Part shown: piece by piece, positions 8,561 through 19,000 of the stretch
Numbering within the stretch: position 1 is the stretch's first letter
Layout of the letters: each line of letters opens with the position of its first letter
NCBI GenBank assembly: GCA_965202915.1
Contig: OZ241847.1
Location: 1,488,001 to 1,552,000, forward strand
Length of the DNA: 64,000 bases
DNA from: G965202915 sp965202915
Lineage (GTDB): Bacteria > Pseudomonadota > Gammaproteobacteria > Eutrophobiales > Eutrophobiaceae
Direction of reading: 5' to 3'
The notes under the pieces: model-generated
What the model saw: the letters and a program-made list of their open reading frames with translations, nothing else
What the model was told of the DNA's origin: nothing
Database searches by the model: none
Program-made: the position numbers and the translations under genes

Positions 8561-9766
8561 ATGACGCTACCGGCAACAGAATCGAATGATCCGAGGTCAT
8601 TGCCGCCGCCGGACTATCAGGCATCACGGCACAGCCAAATAGTATATGACGCCCTTTGCAAGTACATAAGTGAACATAATGGCGTTATTAATTTTGAACA
8701 ATATATGGCTTTCGTGTTGTATCAACCGGGTCTGGGCTATTACAGCAGTGGCAATCAAAAGTTCGGGGCGGCGGGTGATTTTACCACCGCGCCGGAAATT
8801 TCACCGTTGTTCTCCCGATGCATGGCCAATCAATGCCGGGCAATTCTGGCGCATCTTGATCATGCCGCGATTCTGGAGCTGGGCGCCGGTTCCGGGATCA
8901 TGGCGTGCGATATTTTGCAACACTTGGAACGGCTGGGGGCGTTACCGGCGGAATACAGGGTGCTTGAGGTCAGCGCGGATTTGCGCAGCAGACAGCGGGC
9001 CTTGATAAAACAACGGGCGGCGCATTTATTCGACAGGGTAAAATGGTTGGATACCCTGCCCGATCCCGGGTCTTTTTCAGGCGTCATTATTGCCAATGAA
9101 GTGATCGATGCAATGCCGGTGCGGCGGTTCATCATTGACCGGGGGCAATACCGGCAATTGGGCGTGGGCATTGCCGCCGACCGGCTTGTCTGGAAGGTGA
9201 TCGAGATGGATGATCCTTTGAATAGAGCAATAGCAACCATCCCGCAATCCATCATACGGCAATTGTCCGATGGTTATATCACCGAAATTAACGTGCAATT
9301 ACAACCCTGGTTGGCGGGGTTATGCGCGTGTATCAATCAAGGCGCGGCCCTGTTGGTCGACTACGGTTATCCGCTAAGGGAATACTTTCACCCGCAACGC
9401 GCCGGCGGGACCTTACTGTGTCATTACCGTCACCGCGTTCATGATGACCCGTTCCTGCATCCGGGGCTACAGGATATCAGTGCATCGGTGAATTTCACGG
9501 CCCTGGCCGACAACGCGGTGCGGTGTGGCTTCGACGTCAATGGCTACACGCTGCAAACCTATTTTCTGATGGGCAATGGATTGGCCGAGGAAATGCAGGC
9601 GTATGATCGAAATGACGTCAAAACATGGGCGCAGGTTTCACACCAGGCGCGTATATTGACCTTGCCCGGGGCCATGGGAGAACACTTCAAAGCGATGGCA
9701 TTGACTAAAAATTTTAACCATCCATTGCAAGGGTTCTCGATAAAGGATCAGCGTGCACGATTATAA
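8561..9766 (+). CDS. MidA/NDUFAF7-family SAM-dependent methyltransferase
   Basis: Member of the COG1565/DUF185 family, whose eukaryotic homologue NDUFAF7/MidA methylates an arginine of complex I subunit NDUFS2; the bacterial role is not established. Visible hallmarks are EQYMAFVLYQPGLGYYSSG, FTTAPEISPLF, the SAM-binding motif LELGAGSG, NEVIDAMPV and LLVDYGYP. I take the ATG at 8561, which gives 401 aa and a sensible N-terminus before the conserved IVYDALCKYI segment. The frame stays open back to 8420 from a TTG, but that extension resembles no family member. The gene is 61 nt before uppP. Confidence 0.85.
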   Translation: MTLPATESNDPRSLPPPDYQASRHSQIVYDALCKYISEHNGVINFEQYMAFVLYQPGLGYYSSGNQKFGAAGDFTTAPEISPLFSRCMANQCRAILAHLDHAAILELGAGSGIMACDILQHLERLGALPAEYRVLEVSADLRSRQRALIKQRAAHLFDRVKWLDTLPDPGSFSGVIIANEVIDAMPVRRFIIDRGQYRQLGVGIAADRLVWKVIEMDDPLNRAIATIPQSIIRQLSDGYITEINVQLQPWLAGLCACINQGAALLVDYGYPLREYFHPQRAGGTLLCHYRHRVHDDPFLHPGLQDISASVNFTALADNAVRCGFDVNGYTLQTYFLMGNGLAEEMQAYDRNDVKTWAQVSHQARILTLPGAMGEHFKAMALTKNFNHPLQGFSIKDQRARL

Positions 9767-9827
9767 ACACCGCCGGTCATTTAAAAATGGCCGCCCCTGC
9801 CACCTGCCCCGATATCACTGAGCCGAC

Positions 9828-10628
9828 ATGGAGTTTATACATCTTCTAATATTATCGATTATTCAGGGCTTGACCGAATTTTTGCCGATATCGAGCTCTG
9901 CGCATTTGATCTTATTACCGCTGATCGCGGGCTGGCAGGATCAAGGCCTGGCAATTGATATTGCCGCTCACCTGGGCAGTTTATGCGCCGTCGTACTCTA
10001 TTTCAGAAAAGACCTTGGTCGAATAGTGAACGCCGGCTTGAGCGCGGTTGCCAAACGGCAATGCGACACCACGGACGGCAAACTGTTTTGGTGCATTGTG
10101 ATCGCCAGTCCGCCGGTTTTGATCGCCGGGTTTCTATTGAGAGACGTGGTTGCAAACCACCTGCGCGAACCGTTAATTATCGCCCTCGCCTCAATTGGTT
10201 TTGGTTTATTGCTTTGGGCCGCTGATATAAAAGGCGACAAGAACCGTGCGCTGGGTGCGGTCACGTGGCGCGATGCCATCCTGATTGGCCTGGCTCAAAC
10301 CCTTGCACTGGTGCCCGGGACCTCGCGTTCCGGCGTCACCATTACCGCCGCATTGATATTGGGCCTGGACAGAATTGCCGCGGCACGATTTTCCTTTTTA
10401 ACGGCAATACCGATTATTCTTGCCGCAACCGGATATGAAGTCTTGCAGTTGATTCAGGCCGGTGCCACGATAGACGTAATAAATTTCATTACCGTAGCGG
10501 GATTTTCGGCCATCAGTGCGATGCTTGCCATCCATTATTTTCTCAGGCTTATCGAGCGGGTGGGGATGTTGCCGTTTATGATCTACCGAGTTATTTTTGG
10601 GGCGGTGTTGTTGGCGTTATTTATATGA
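9828..10628 (+). CDS. uppP: Undecaprenyl-diphosphatase UppP (BacA)
   Basis: Integral membrane phosphatase that removes a phosphate from undecaprenyl diphosphate so that the lipid carrier can be reused for peptidoglycan and other surface polymers; it confers bacitracin tolerance. Both family motifs are present: GLTEFLPISSSAHL near residues 14-27 and VPGTSRSGVTIT near 164-175, contributing the catalytic Glu, Ser and Arg. The 266-aa protein has the expected series of hydrophobic segments. Its TGA stop at 10626-10628 directly abuts the stop codon of the convergent cca gene, with no base between them. Confidence 0.95.
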   Translation: MEFIHLLILSIIQGLTEFLPISSSAHLILLPLIAGWQDQGLAIDIAAHLGSLCAVVLYFRKDLGRIVNAGLSAVAKRQCDTTDGKLFWCIVIASPPVLIAGFLLRDVVANHLREPLIIALASIGFGLLLWAADIKGDKNRALGAVTWRDAILIGLAQTLALVPGTSRSGVTITAALILGLDRIAAARFSFLTAIPIILAATGYEVLQLIQAGATIDVINFITVAGFSAISAMLAIHYFLRLIERVGMLPFMIYRVIFGAVLLALFI

Positions 10629-11834
10629 TCAGCTTAATTCAGCCAGCAAATCCGTGCGCCTTTTCCGCAGTTCACCGGCCAACGCCATACCGACAAACCC
10701 TTGATCAAGCAACTTCTGGGTATCGATTTTTTTACACACCGTAAGTGCGCGCATAAAAAATTCAATCTGCGGATAGTCGCGATCTTCAAAACCGGCCCGG
10801 CCGCGTATATCCGCTTCGCAGGCGAGTAAAAACTGCCGAAACCGGTCGGGCCTGCGGAATGCATCCAATGCCTCGAGTTTTTTCAAAACGGTTTCCGGCT
10901 GCATTTCCATAATAGAATGACAATCTATATGAAAACGGGCCACCAGGATGGCCAGTTCCCGGTATTGCCTGGGTATTTTAAGCCGGTCACATACCTGGTT
11001 AATGATGATCACCCCTCTTTCCCCATGGGCATGATGTGACGGCCATTCCCGCCGGGGCGTTACCGCCTTGCCCAAGTCATGCACCAGTGCCGCGAAGCGC
11101 ACCCGCTTATCATCGCTCAGGCGCGCCGCCTGCTCGAGTACCATGATGGTATGGACGCCGGTATCGATTTCGGGATGGTATTTTTCCGGTTGCGGAACCC
11201 CAAACAGGGCCTCGACCTCCGGCAATAATACCTTCAAGGCATTACAGACGCGCAACACTTTTATGAATCGTCCCGGATATCCGGTGGCCAGGGCTTTTTC
11301 CATTTCCATCCAAACCCGCTCGGCCACCAGATGATACAATTCATCACCGGCGGCAATCTGTTTCATTAAGGCCATAGTCTCATCGGCAATGGTAAAATCG
11401 AACTGTCCGGCAAACCGGGCAACCCGCAAAACCCGCAATGGGTCTTCAACAAACGCCGGTGATACATGCCGTAAAATGCCCTGTTCCAGATCAGCTCTGC
11501 CATTGAATGGATCGATGACGTTGCCATGCCGGTCTTCCGCCATCGCATTGATGGTTAAATCGCGGCGCCTCAAGTCATCTTCCAGAGTAACATTCCTGCC
11601 GGCGTCAAAACTGAAGCCCTTATAGCCCAAACCGGTTTTTTTCTCGGTGCGCGCCAACGCATATTCTTCCTTGGTCTGCGGGTGTAGAAACACCGGGAAA
11701 TCCTGGCCCACCGGTTTAAACCCCTGCCGAATCATCGCATCCGGATCACTGCCAATGACCACAAAATCACGATCCTTACTCGCAAGACCCAGTAATTTAT
11801 CGCGCACCGCGCCGCCAACAAGATAGCTATCCAT
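10629..11834 (-). CDS. cca: CCA-adding enzyme with HD phosphohydrolase domain
   Basis: Multifunctional tRNA nucleotidyltransferase that builds or repairs the 3' CCA end. The N-terminal catalytic motif YLVGGAVRDKLLG is followed by KDRDFVVIG, which carries the two metal-binding aspartates, then RRDLTINAMA and EDPLRVLRVARFA. The C-terminal half contains the HD segment (ALVHDLGKAVTP, HHAHGE) found in the long gammaproteobacterial form, which adds phosphatase and phosphodiesterase activity. I start at the ATG at 11834 (401 aa) because the Escherichia coli enzyme begins at the same point of the fold; an ATG at 11864 would add ten residues. It follows the NDUFA9-like gene by 48 nt. Confidence 0.93.
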   Translation of the reverse strand: MDSYLVGGAVRDKLLGLASKDRDFVVIGSDPDAMIRQGFKPVGQDFPVFLHPQTKEEYALARTEKKTGLGYKGFSFDAGRNVTLEDDLRRRDLTINAMAEDRHGNVIDPFNGRADLEQGILRHVSPAFVEDPLRVLRVARFAGQFDFTIADETMALMKQIAAGDELYHLVAERVWMEMEKALATGYPGRFIKVLRVCNALKVLLPEVEALFGVPQPEKYHPEIDTGVHTIMVLEQAARLSDDKRVRFAALVHDLGKAVTPRREWPSHHAHGERGVIIINQVCDRLKIPRQYRELAILVARFHIDCHSIMEMQPETVLKKLEALDAFRRPDRFRQFLLACEADIRGRAGFEDRDYPQIEFFMRALTVCKKIDTQKLLDQGFVGMALAGELRKRRTDLLAELS

Positions 11835-11882
11835 GAGCGATTGTCCCGGTGCTGATGAGATCAAAATAATGCGCCGATGAAT

Positions 11883-12872
11883 TCATTTTGAGTGGCGGGT
11901 ACCTCGAAAATAATGGTAACGTCCGCGCATCGTTTGACCGGCGAGATAGGCGGGGACTACGGCCTCAACCGCGGTGGGCGTGATCTGATAAAACCGGAAA
12001 TCATTGGTTGCACAGATGCTGTCCTGTTGGGCGGAATGATAATTATCCATGGAAAAGGGTTTTTCCATACCCGCGTAATAGAACAGGACGCCGAGCAAGT
12101 CAAAGCCAAGCGCTTGCAGGCGCGCTAACACGTCGGGTAATAATAGCAGAATCCGGCGCCGGCCGGTTTGTGCCATAATGTAAGTCACCAATTCCGCCAA
12201 GGTGTAAATTTCCGGGCCGCACAGGTTAAACCGCTTGCCGTAACTGGCCGGATCGTTGAGCGAACGGGTTATCATCTCGACCACGTCAAGCACGTGTACC
12301 GGTGCGAAGCGGGCGCCATAACAGGCCAAGGGGAAGGCGCCGGGGGAGAATTTCAACAGTCCGGCAAAACGGTTAAAGAACTTGTCGCCGTAACCAAAAA
12401 TGACCGACGGTCTGAAGCTGGTCACTTTTATTTCATCCTGATTTTGATGCAACAGGTCTTCGGCTTTACCCTTGCTGCGCAAATAATGGCTGGCCCCATC
12501 GCGGGGATCCGCATTTAATGCGCTGAGTTGCAAGACCCGGCGTATATTATTTTGCCGGCAGGCGTCCAGCAATTTCTCAACCAGGGCAACGTGCACCTGA
12601 TGAAAGCCGCGACCTTTGTTGCCGCGTTCATTAAGTATGCCAACCAGGTTGATCACCGCGTCACAACCGGCCAGGTGCCTTGTCAACTGCCGTGGGTCAT
12701 GAATATCGGTCTCGATTAAATCGAGATTGGGGATCAATATAATATTGTCGCGCTTATATTCCCGGTTGCGGGTCAGCACCGTTAAAGAATAGCCTTCTTT
12801 GGCCAGGCGATTACACAGGCTGGTGCCGACAAATCCGGTGCCACCGAGTATCCCTATGCGTTCAATCTTCAT
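11883..12872 (-). CDS. NAD(P)-binding atypical SDR, complex I NDUFA9-like
   Basis: An extended/atypical short-chain dehydrogenase of 329 aa, of the NDUFA9-like group often annotated in bacteria as complex I NDUFA9 subunit family. The Rossmann motif GGTGFVGTSLC is at residues 10-20. HYLRSKGKAED holds the Tyr-x-x-x-Lys-like pair (Y-L-R-S-K), although the serine of the triad is less clear. FRPSVIFGYGD and a C-terminal helical part follow. The true substrate is unknown. It overlaps the end of slt by 4 nt (ATGA) and precedes cca, so the three form one transcription unit. Confidence 0.82.
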   Translation of the reverse strand: MKIERIGILGGTGFVGTSLCNRLAKEGYSLTVLTRNREYKRDNIILIPNLDLIETDIHDPRQLTRHLAGCDAVINLVGILNERGNKGRGFHQVHVALVEKLLDACRQNNIRRVLQLSALNADPRDGASHYLRSKGKAEDLLHQNQDEIKVTSFRPSVIFGYGDKFFNRFAGLLKFSPGAFPLACYGARFAPVHVLDVVEMITRSLNDPASYGKRFNLCGPEIYTLAELVTYIMAQTGRRRILLLLPDVLARLQALGFDLLGVLFYYAGMEKPFSMDNYHSAQQDSICATNDFRFYQITPTAVEAVVPAYLAGQTMRGRYHYFRGTRHSK

Positions 12873-14866
12873 GGATCGATAACCTTAGAAAGGTATTGAC
12901 TGGAACAAATAGCCCCGGAAGTTAAAGCCTGTTCACCACCTCCAACCCCGGTCATGCGTTGTGCAATCGGTATGACTTTGGCGCGCCGGCGCCAGTCATA
13001 AATACTGGTAAAATAGAGCACCCGGCGCACGTATTTGCGGGTTTCATTAAAAGGGATGGTGTCGATCCATACATCCGACGCTTCACAAGTGCCGATTTGC
13101 GCCAGCCATGTTGCCACTCTATGCGGCCCGGCGTTATATGCCGCGGTGGCCAGTACCATATTGCCTTTAAATCTGTCCAGCATCATTTTCAAATAGGCGC
13201 TGCCTATCTGCACATTAATTTTGGCCTGTTTCAACTTGCCACTTGTAAAACCCTTGAGACCAATTCTTGCCGCCGTTTGTTTGCCGGTCTTGGGCATAAC
13301 CTGCATCAAACCCAGTGCCCCCGCCGGGGATTTCACGTCCTCAATAAACGCACTCTCAGCCCGAATCAGGCCAAACATCCAGCTTGGATCAAGTCCGCGT
13401 TTTTTTGCATAAGTATTCAACAGGTCTTCATATACCAACGGAAAACGCAATACCAGCCTATCATAGGCACGCGCCTTGGCCAAGGTCATGATGCTGCGAT
13501 CATGCCAATCCCATTGGGCGGCCAGCCGCGCGGCGGTTTGTATTTCATGGTCGGACAATCCCTTCAGTACGTGCCGCCACTCATGGCCGGCTGAGCGGAG
13601 CATATCCAGCCGGTAAAATTCATAAGCGCGCCGCATTGCCGGCAAATTGGCGATACGCTCCAACTCAAGCCGGTTTCGAGGCAATGCAACATGGTTCATA
13701 CGATAAGGTGCGTTAATCCGATCAGCCGCAATAAAACCATAATAGTCTCTGGAGGCCGCCACCTGTTCATACAGCCGTTGCGCCTGGTCGACGTCACCGG
13801 TCTGTTCCAGGGCTCTGGCGTGCCAATACTGCCAGCGTAACGCGAACTCTTCCTCGGTCGGTTGGGCCTGGGTCCAGCGCCTAAGCAAACGCCAGTCATG
13901 CAAATTTAACGCAGTCCGCAAGCGCCAGCGAAACACCTCGGCATCCACCCTATTATGATCAAGCCGGTCCAGCAAGGTGACCGCCATCGGATGACTGCGT
14001 TTGGCCGCATTGACAGCCAGTATTTTATCGGTCTCGGCCCGCACCTCGGGCATAAAGGCATAATTTTTTTGCAACGCCTGCCAGCGGTTGATAGCGACCG
14101 CGATATGCCTTTCAGCCAGCCGTCTAATACCGTGGATCAATATTTCCCTGGCGATCGGCAGATCGTCATAGATTGGCTGATGCGTGCCCTTCACCGAATT
14201 GCTGTGCATGGCCATCCATATTTTCGCCCATGGTTGGTATTCAGGCCCCAAACGCCGGGCTAAATAGCCCGCCAGGCGCGGTTGGTCATTTTGCATCGCC
14301 AGCCGAATGCGTTGCCAAACCAATTCATCGCTCATCAAATCGCTTTTATACAAGCGCTCAAAGGCCGGATCACATTGATCGGGCAAAGACTTTCCCGCCA
14401 ACCAGAGTGTCCGGGTATCCTCAAGCAAACCGCGGTCGTTGCCGGTCATGATCCTGGCCTGGAGTTGATAGCATTGCAGCGTGGCATCCTGTTGCGGCAG
14501 GTAATGGTCGAGAAAACTCTGCCAATGACCTTGTTTGGCAAGCCGTTTAAGCCAGGCGGCGCGCAAGCCGGCGGCAACCGGCAGATCGCCGTAGCGGTCA
14601 AAAAATCTCGCCATATCGGCGGCCTTGACCCTCGACAGCCTGGGCTTGAGATAGTAATACTCCAGGTAAGGATACAGCGGATAATCCTGCAAGCTATCGG
14701 CAAGCGCGTTGAATTTTGTGATCTGATTGTTCGCCAGGGCCCGTTTCGCGGCAAGATAATCCCGACGCTGTGATTCAAGCGTTTCGGCAAACACCACCGG
14801 CGGCCCGGCGATGATCGCCGCGACTATCGCAACAATACAAACCTTTACTGCTCGTTTAACTAGCAT
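12869..14866 (-). CDS. slt: Soluble lytic murein transglycosylase (Slt70 type)
   Basis: Periplasmic enzyme that cleaves the MurNAc-GlcNAc bond of peptidoglycan with 1,6-anhydro ring formation. A signal peptide is evident (hydrophobic IVAIVAAIIAGPPVVFA, cleavage about residue 27). A long alpha-helical U-shaped region follows up to about residue 480, and then the lysozyme-like catalytic domain. The catalytic acid is E504 in IRAESAFIED, followed by GALGLMQVMP and YNAGPHRV, the family motifs. The length of 665 aa agrees with Slt70. The anhydro-muropeptides it releases would feed anmK, located 33 kb away in this window. It is the first gene of the slt, NDUFA9-like, cca operon. Confidence 0.93.
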   Translation of the reverse strand: MLVKRAVKVCIVAIVAAIIAGPPVVFAETLESQRRDYLAAKRALANNQITKFNALADSLQDYPLYPYLEYYYLKPRLSRVKAADMARFFDRYGDLPVAAGLRAAWLKRLAKQGHWQSFLDHYLPQQDATLQCYQLQARIMTGNDRGLLEDTRTLWLAGKSLPDQCDPAFERLYKSDLMSDELVWQRIRLAMQNDQPRLAGYLARRLGPEYQPWAKIWMAMHSNSVKGTHQPIYDDLPIAREILIHGIRRLAERHIAVAINRWQALQKNYAFMPEVRAETDKILAVNAAKRSHPMAVTLLDRLDHNRVDAEVFRWRLRTALNLHDWRLLRRWTQAQPTEEEFALRWQYWHARALEQTGDVDQAQRLYEQVAASRDYYGFIAADRINAPYRMNHVALPRNRLELERIANLPAMRRAYEFYRLDMLRSAGHEWRHVLKGLSDHEIQTAARLAAQWDWHDRSIMTLAKARAYDRLVLRFPLVYEDLLNTYAKKRGLDPSWMFGLIRAESAFIEDVKSPAGALGLMQVMPKTGKQTAARIGLKGFTSGKLKQAKINVQIGSAYLKMMLDRFKGNMVLATAAYNAGPHRVATWLAQIGTCEASDVWIDTIPFNETRKYVRRVLYFTSIYDWRRRAKVIPIAQRMTGVGGGEQALTSGAICSSQYLSKVIDP

Positions 14867-14903
14867 ACCTGACGCAAATATCCAACCCAGATTCTAATAT
14901 TAC

Positions 14904-14932
14904 ACTTTAATAAATATTTCTAGTTATATCAA
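14904..14932 (-). promoter_or_regulatory. Candidate sigma70 promoter of slt operon
   Basis: On the minus strand TTGATA (14927-14932) and TAAAGT (14904-14909) are separated by 17 nt, in a very AT-rich stretch ending about 38 nt before the slt ATG. The -35 matches consensus at 5 of 6 positions and the -10 at 4 of 6. Spacing and location are good, but AT-rich DNA gives such matches readily. Confidence 0.4.
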
Positions 14933-15023
14933 ATTATTAAATTTTTCTCCACTAATTTATCGGTGCGACATGGGCGCTTGCATATAGCGGGGGAAACAGG
15001 TCGATAATGGGGATAAATTAGCT

Positions 15024-15311
15024 ATGGTCATAACCCTGCTGGGGCTATTCGCGGATGCCGCAGGCAATCCGCATATGGAGTTCGTGTACACGCCCAAGCA
15101 CGGCAGTTGGTTGAATAGAGCAGAATGCGAATTCAGCGTACTGACGCGACAATATTTAAGTCGGCGATTGCCCGACCTGGAAACGGTAAGGCAGGAGGTT
15201 GATGCTTGGAGCCTGGCAAGAAATCAAGCCGCGACGCGGGTCGAATGGCGCTTTACGACGCAAGAGGCTGGGATAAAGTTGAAGCAACTTTATCCGGCAA
15301 TATTAACTTGA
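15024..15311 (+). pseudogene. IS630-family transposase C-terminal remnant
   Basis: The 95-residue frame has the C-terminal part of an IS630/Tc1-type DDE transposase: YTPKHGSWLNRAECE, with the third acidic catalytic residue, then FSVLTRQYLSRRL, ARNQAATRVEWRFTTQEA and IKLKQLYP. The N-terminal helix-turn-helix and the first two aspartates of the DDE triad are missing, and the AT-rich DNA upstream holds no continuation. It is therefore a fossil, unable to transpose. No intact terminal inverted repeats were recognised. It lies between slt and the tRNA-Ser gene. Confidence 0.8.
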
Positions 15312-15396
15312 TAATCTACTAGCGCACCTGTTTATTAAAAATGCCGGGCTTTTGAGCTTATGCCATCAGGGCCGTAGAAAGTCCGTTGTAAGTCTA

Positions 15397-15487
15397 TGGC
15401 GGAGAGAGAGGGATTCGAACCCTCGATACGGGATAACCGTATACTCCCTTAGCAGGGGAGCGCCTTCAGCCACTCGGCCACCTCTCC
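15397..15487 (-). tRNA. tRNA-Ser (GCU)
   Basis: Cloverleaf on the minus strand with acceptor GGAGAGG pairing TCTCTCC, a long variable arm typical of serine tRNA, the T-loop TTCGAAT and an encoded 3' CCA. The anticodon loop CTGCTAA gives GCU, which reads AGC/AGU. It lies downstream of csrA in the same direction, an association also seen in Escherichia coli. Confidence 0.95.
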
Positions 15488-15622
15488 ACGTTGATCCCTG
15501 GTTATCACGGCAAAGCCTTATACAGCAGCGCCAGGTATTGCGGCTAAGAACAATATTACTATACCAAACGAGGGAAATCAGGGTATAGGCAAAACGGGTA
15601 CCGGTTACGACGTCCGATCACC

Positions 15623-15832
15623 TCAATCTTCGCTGGGTAAGGTCTCGGAGTGGAGATGATCTGCGCCCTTTTCCTGCTGAATTTTATCGTAGATCTCTTC
15701 CCTATGTACTGCTATATCTTTGGGCGCATCAACGCCTATGCGAACCTGATCACCGCGTACTCCAAGGACAGTGACGCTCACATCATCGCCTATCATCAGA
15801 GATTTTCCAACCCTGCGAGTTAATATTAACAT
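15623..15832 (-). CDS. csrA: Carbon storage regulator CsrA
   Basis: Small RNA-binding translational regulator (69 aa) that acts as a dimer on GGA motifs in mRNA leaders. The conserved start MLILTRRVGKSLMIGDDV and the segment VRIGVDAPKDIAVHREEIY, which includes the RNA-contacting Arg, are intact. The C-terminal tail (KIQQEKGADHLHSETL) is longer than the core domain, as in other gammaproteobacteria. The ATG is preceded by a strong GGGGAG ribosome site that itself contains GGA, compatible with self-control. It is followed by tRNA-Ser. The gene usually upstream (alaS) is not here; the rpoC 3' end is. Confidence 0.96.
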   Translation of the reverse strand: MLILTRRVGKSLMIGDDVSVTVLGVRGDQVRIGVDAPKDIAVHREEIYDKIQQEKGADHLHSETLPSED

Positions 15833-16019
15833 CTTAATCTCCCCAAATGAGCTTTCTTAATCAAGGTCAATTTTCCGAACGCCATTATCTTCCGGTCCAA
15901 ATAGCTTAGACCAAAACACCAACGGCCTGTTACAAACAAGGCAAAAATGACCGGCCAATCAGTCGTGGGCGACCTTCAAAAACCCAGTGACCACCTCACC
16001 GACAAATGGTTTGCCATTT

Positions 16020-19000
16020 TCAAGTGCCGGTGATACCCCCCTCTATATGTTCCTCCGCAGATTTTTCCGGGAATACCTCGGTATCGGGCATTTCTTTCTC
16101 GAAATCATCAGCGTCTTCAATATTTTCCCGCTCTTTCTGTTGTTCCTGCTGACGCTTTATATGGTAAGCCAGACCGGTGCCCGCGGGGATCAAGCGACCG
16201 ACTATAACATTCTCTTTTAAGCCGCGTAGATTATCACGTTTTCCGTTCACACTGGCCTCGGTGAGCACCCGCGTCGTCTCCTGAAATGAAGCGGCTGAAA
16301 TAAACGACTCGGTGGACAGGGAGGCCTTGGTAATACCGAGTAATACCGGTGTCCAGGTTGCCGGCATTTTGCCGTCTTTTTCCACCAATTCATTTTGCCT
16401 GAGTACTTGCGCTCGCTCCACTTGCTCTTCTTTGAGGAAGTCGGTATCGCCGGGTTCAACAATTTCAACCTTGCGCAGCATCTGGCGAATAATCACTTCT
16501 ATATGCTTGTCATTAATTCTTACGCCTTGCAAACGATATACTTCCTGGATGCCGTTGACAATGTGATTGGCCAGGGCATGGACCCCCTTCAAACGGAGAA
16601 TATCATGCGGCATGGGTGCGCCATCAACGATACTTTCACCCTTTTCCACCTGCTCACCCTCAAACACTGTGATATGACGCCATTTGGGTATTAATTCCTC
16701 ATACACTTGATCATCCTTGCCGGTTATCACCAGTCGCTGTTTGCCCTTGGTATCTTTACCGAAACTCACCGTGCCGGAAATCTCGGCCAGGATCGCCGGT
16801 TCTTTTGGTTTGCGCGCTTCAAACAAATCGGCCACACGCGGCAGCCCGCCGGTAATATCCTGCGTTTTTAGTTTTGGAATCAACACCCGGGCAATGACGT
16901 CACCTACATTGACTGTCGCCCCATCCGTGACATTGATGACGGCTTTGCCGGGTAATGGATAATCCGCCGGTCGGTCCGGATCGGAAATATTGAGGCCTTT
17001 ACCCTTGTCGCCAAGTAGCCTTATGGCCGGACGCATCTCTTTGGCACTGATTTTGCGTTGATTTGGATCAATGATCACCATATTGGTCAGGCCGGTGATC
17101 TCGTCCTTCTGCTTCGTGACGGTCGAATCTTCAACTATATCCACAAATTTGACCTTGCCGGCAACTTCTGAAATAATCGGACGAGTATGCGGGTCCCAGT
17201 TTGCCACTTGTTTCCCCGGTTCAACCTTATCACCCTCATTAACGGTTAATATCGCACCATAGGGTATCTTGTAGTGTTCATGTTCGCGGCCCACGTCATC
17301 CAACACCGCCACTTCGCCGGATCGGGACACAACCACCTGATTCCCTGTTTCTTGTCGCAATCGCTTTACATTATCGAAACGAACTGTACCGCCGTATCTC
17401 ACCTCAATACCGCTTACTGCGGCGGCACGTGACGCGGTGCCACCGATATGGAAGGTGCGCATGGTTAATTGAGTGCCGGGCTCACCAATCGATTGAGCGG
17501 CGATGACGCCGACGGCCTCGCCCTGATTGACCAGATGACCACGAGCCAGGTCGCGACCGTAGCACATCGAGCAGACCCCATATTGAGTGTTACAGGTTAT
17601 GCTGGAACGAACGACCACTTTATCAATCCCGTTTTCATCCAGAATATCAACCCACTCTTCATCCAGCAAAGTACCGGCAGGGGCAATAACTTCATCATTC
17701 GCCTTGACCGCGTCAACGGCAAGGACTCGCCCCAACACCCTTTCCCTTAGGGGCTCAATGACGTCGCCACCTTCAATGATCGGAGACATGAACATGCCTT
17801 CTTGCGTCCCACAGTCACGTTCCACCACCACCATATCCTGGGTCACGTCCACCAGGCGGCGGGTCAGGTAGCCTGAATTGGCGGTTTTTAATGCGGTATC
17901 GGCCAATCCCTTGCGAGTGCCGTGGGTGGAAATAAAATATTCCAACATGTCCAGGCCTTCGCGAAAATTGGCCTTGATCGGAGTTTCAATAATTGAATCA
18001 TCCGATTTTGCCATCAGGCCCCGCATACCGGCGAGTTGTCTGATCTGGGCGGCCGAACCTCTGGCGCCGGAATCAGCCATCATGTAAATGGAATTGAATG
18101 AAGGCTGTTTAATTTCATTGCCGGTCGCATCGGTGGTGATCTCGGTGCCCAATTTATCCATCATCGCCTCGGTAAGCTGCTCGTTGGCACTAGTCCAGAT
18201 ATCCACGACTTTGTTATAGCGCTCACCGTCGGTGATCAGGCCGGAAGAATATTGTGATGCAAATTTTTTGACTTGCTCCTGGGCCTTGCCGATGATCCGG
18301 CTTTTATCTTCGGGAACAACCATATCTTCAAACCCGATTGAAACCCCTCCCCGAGTCGAATAACTAAAACCGGCGTACATTAATTGATCCGAGAAAACAA
18401 CGGTATCTTTCAGCTCAAGTTTCCGGTAGCAAAGATTGATCAATTGAGAGATCGTCTTTTTTGTCATGACCTGGTTGATATTCGAGAACGGGATCCCCTC
18501 GGGCAATATCCTGGACAATAATGCGCGGCCCACCGTGGTTTTATGGCGCTTGAAGCCGTCGGTCTTATTTTGCTCATCATCGATGACACTTCCACGTATC
18601 CTCACCTGGATCCCGGCGTGCAAATCAACAACTCCCGCTTCGTAAGCGCGGTGCACCTCTTCAATATCGGAAAATATCATACCGGTGCCGTTGGCCGAGG
18701 CGGATTCGCGCGTGAGATAATACAGCCCCAACACCACGTCCTGGGTCGGCACAATAATCGGTTCACCGTTGGCGGGGGACAGGATGTTATTTGTCGACAG
18801 CATTAATGTTCTTGCTTCCAATTGTGCTTCAATGGAAAGGGGAACGTGCACCGCCATTTGGTCGCCGTCAAAATCAGCGTTAAACGCGGTGCAGACTAAG
18901 GGGTGTAATTGAATCGCCTTGCCTTCAATCAACACCGGTTCAAATGCCTGTATACCCAGTCTGTGTAAAGTCGGCGCCCGATTCAGCATGATGGGATGCT

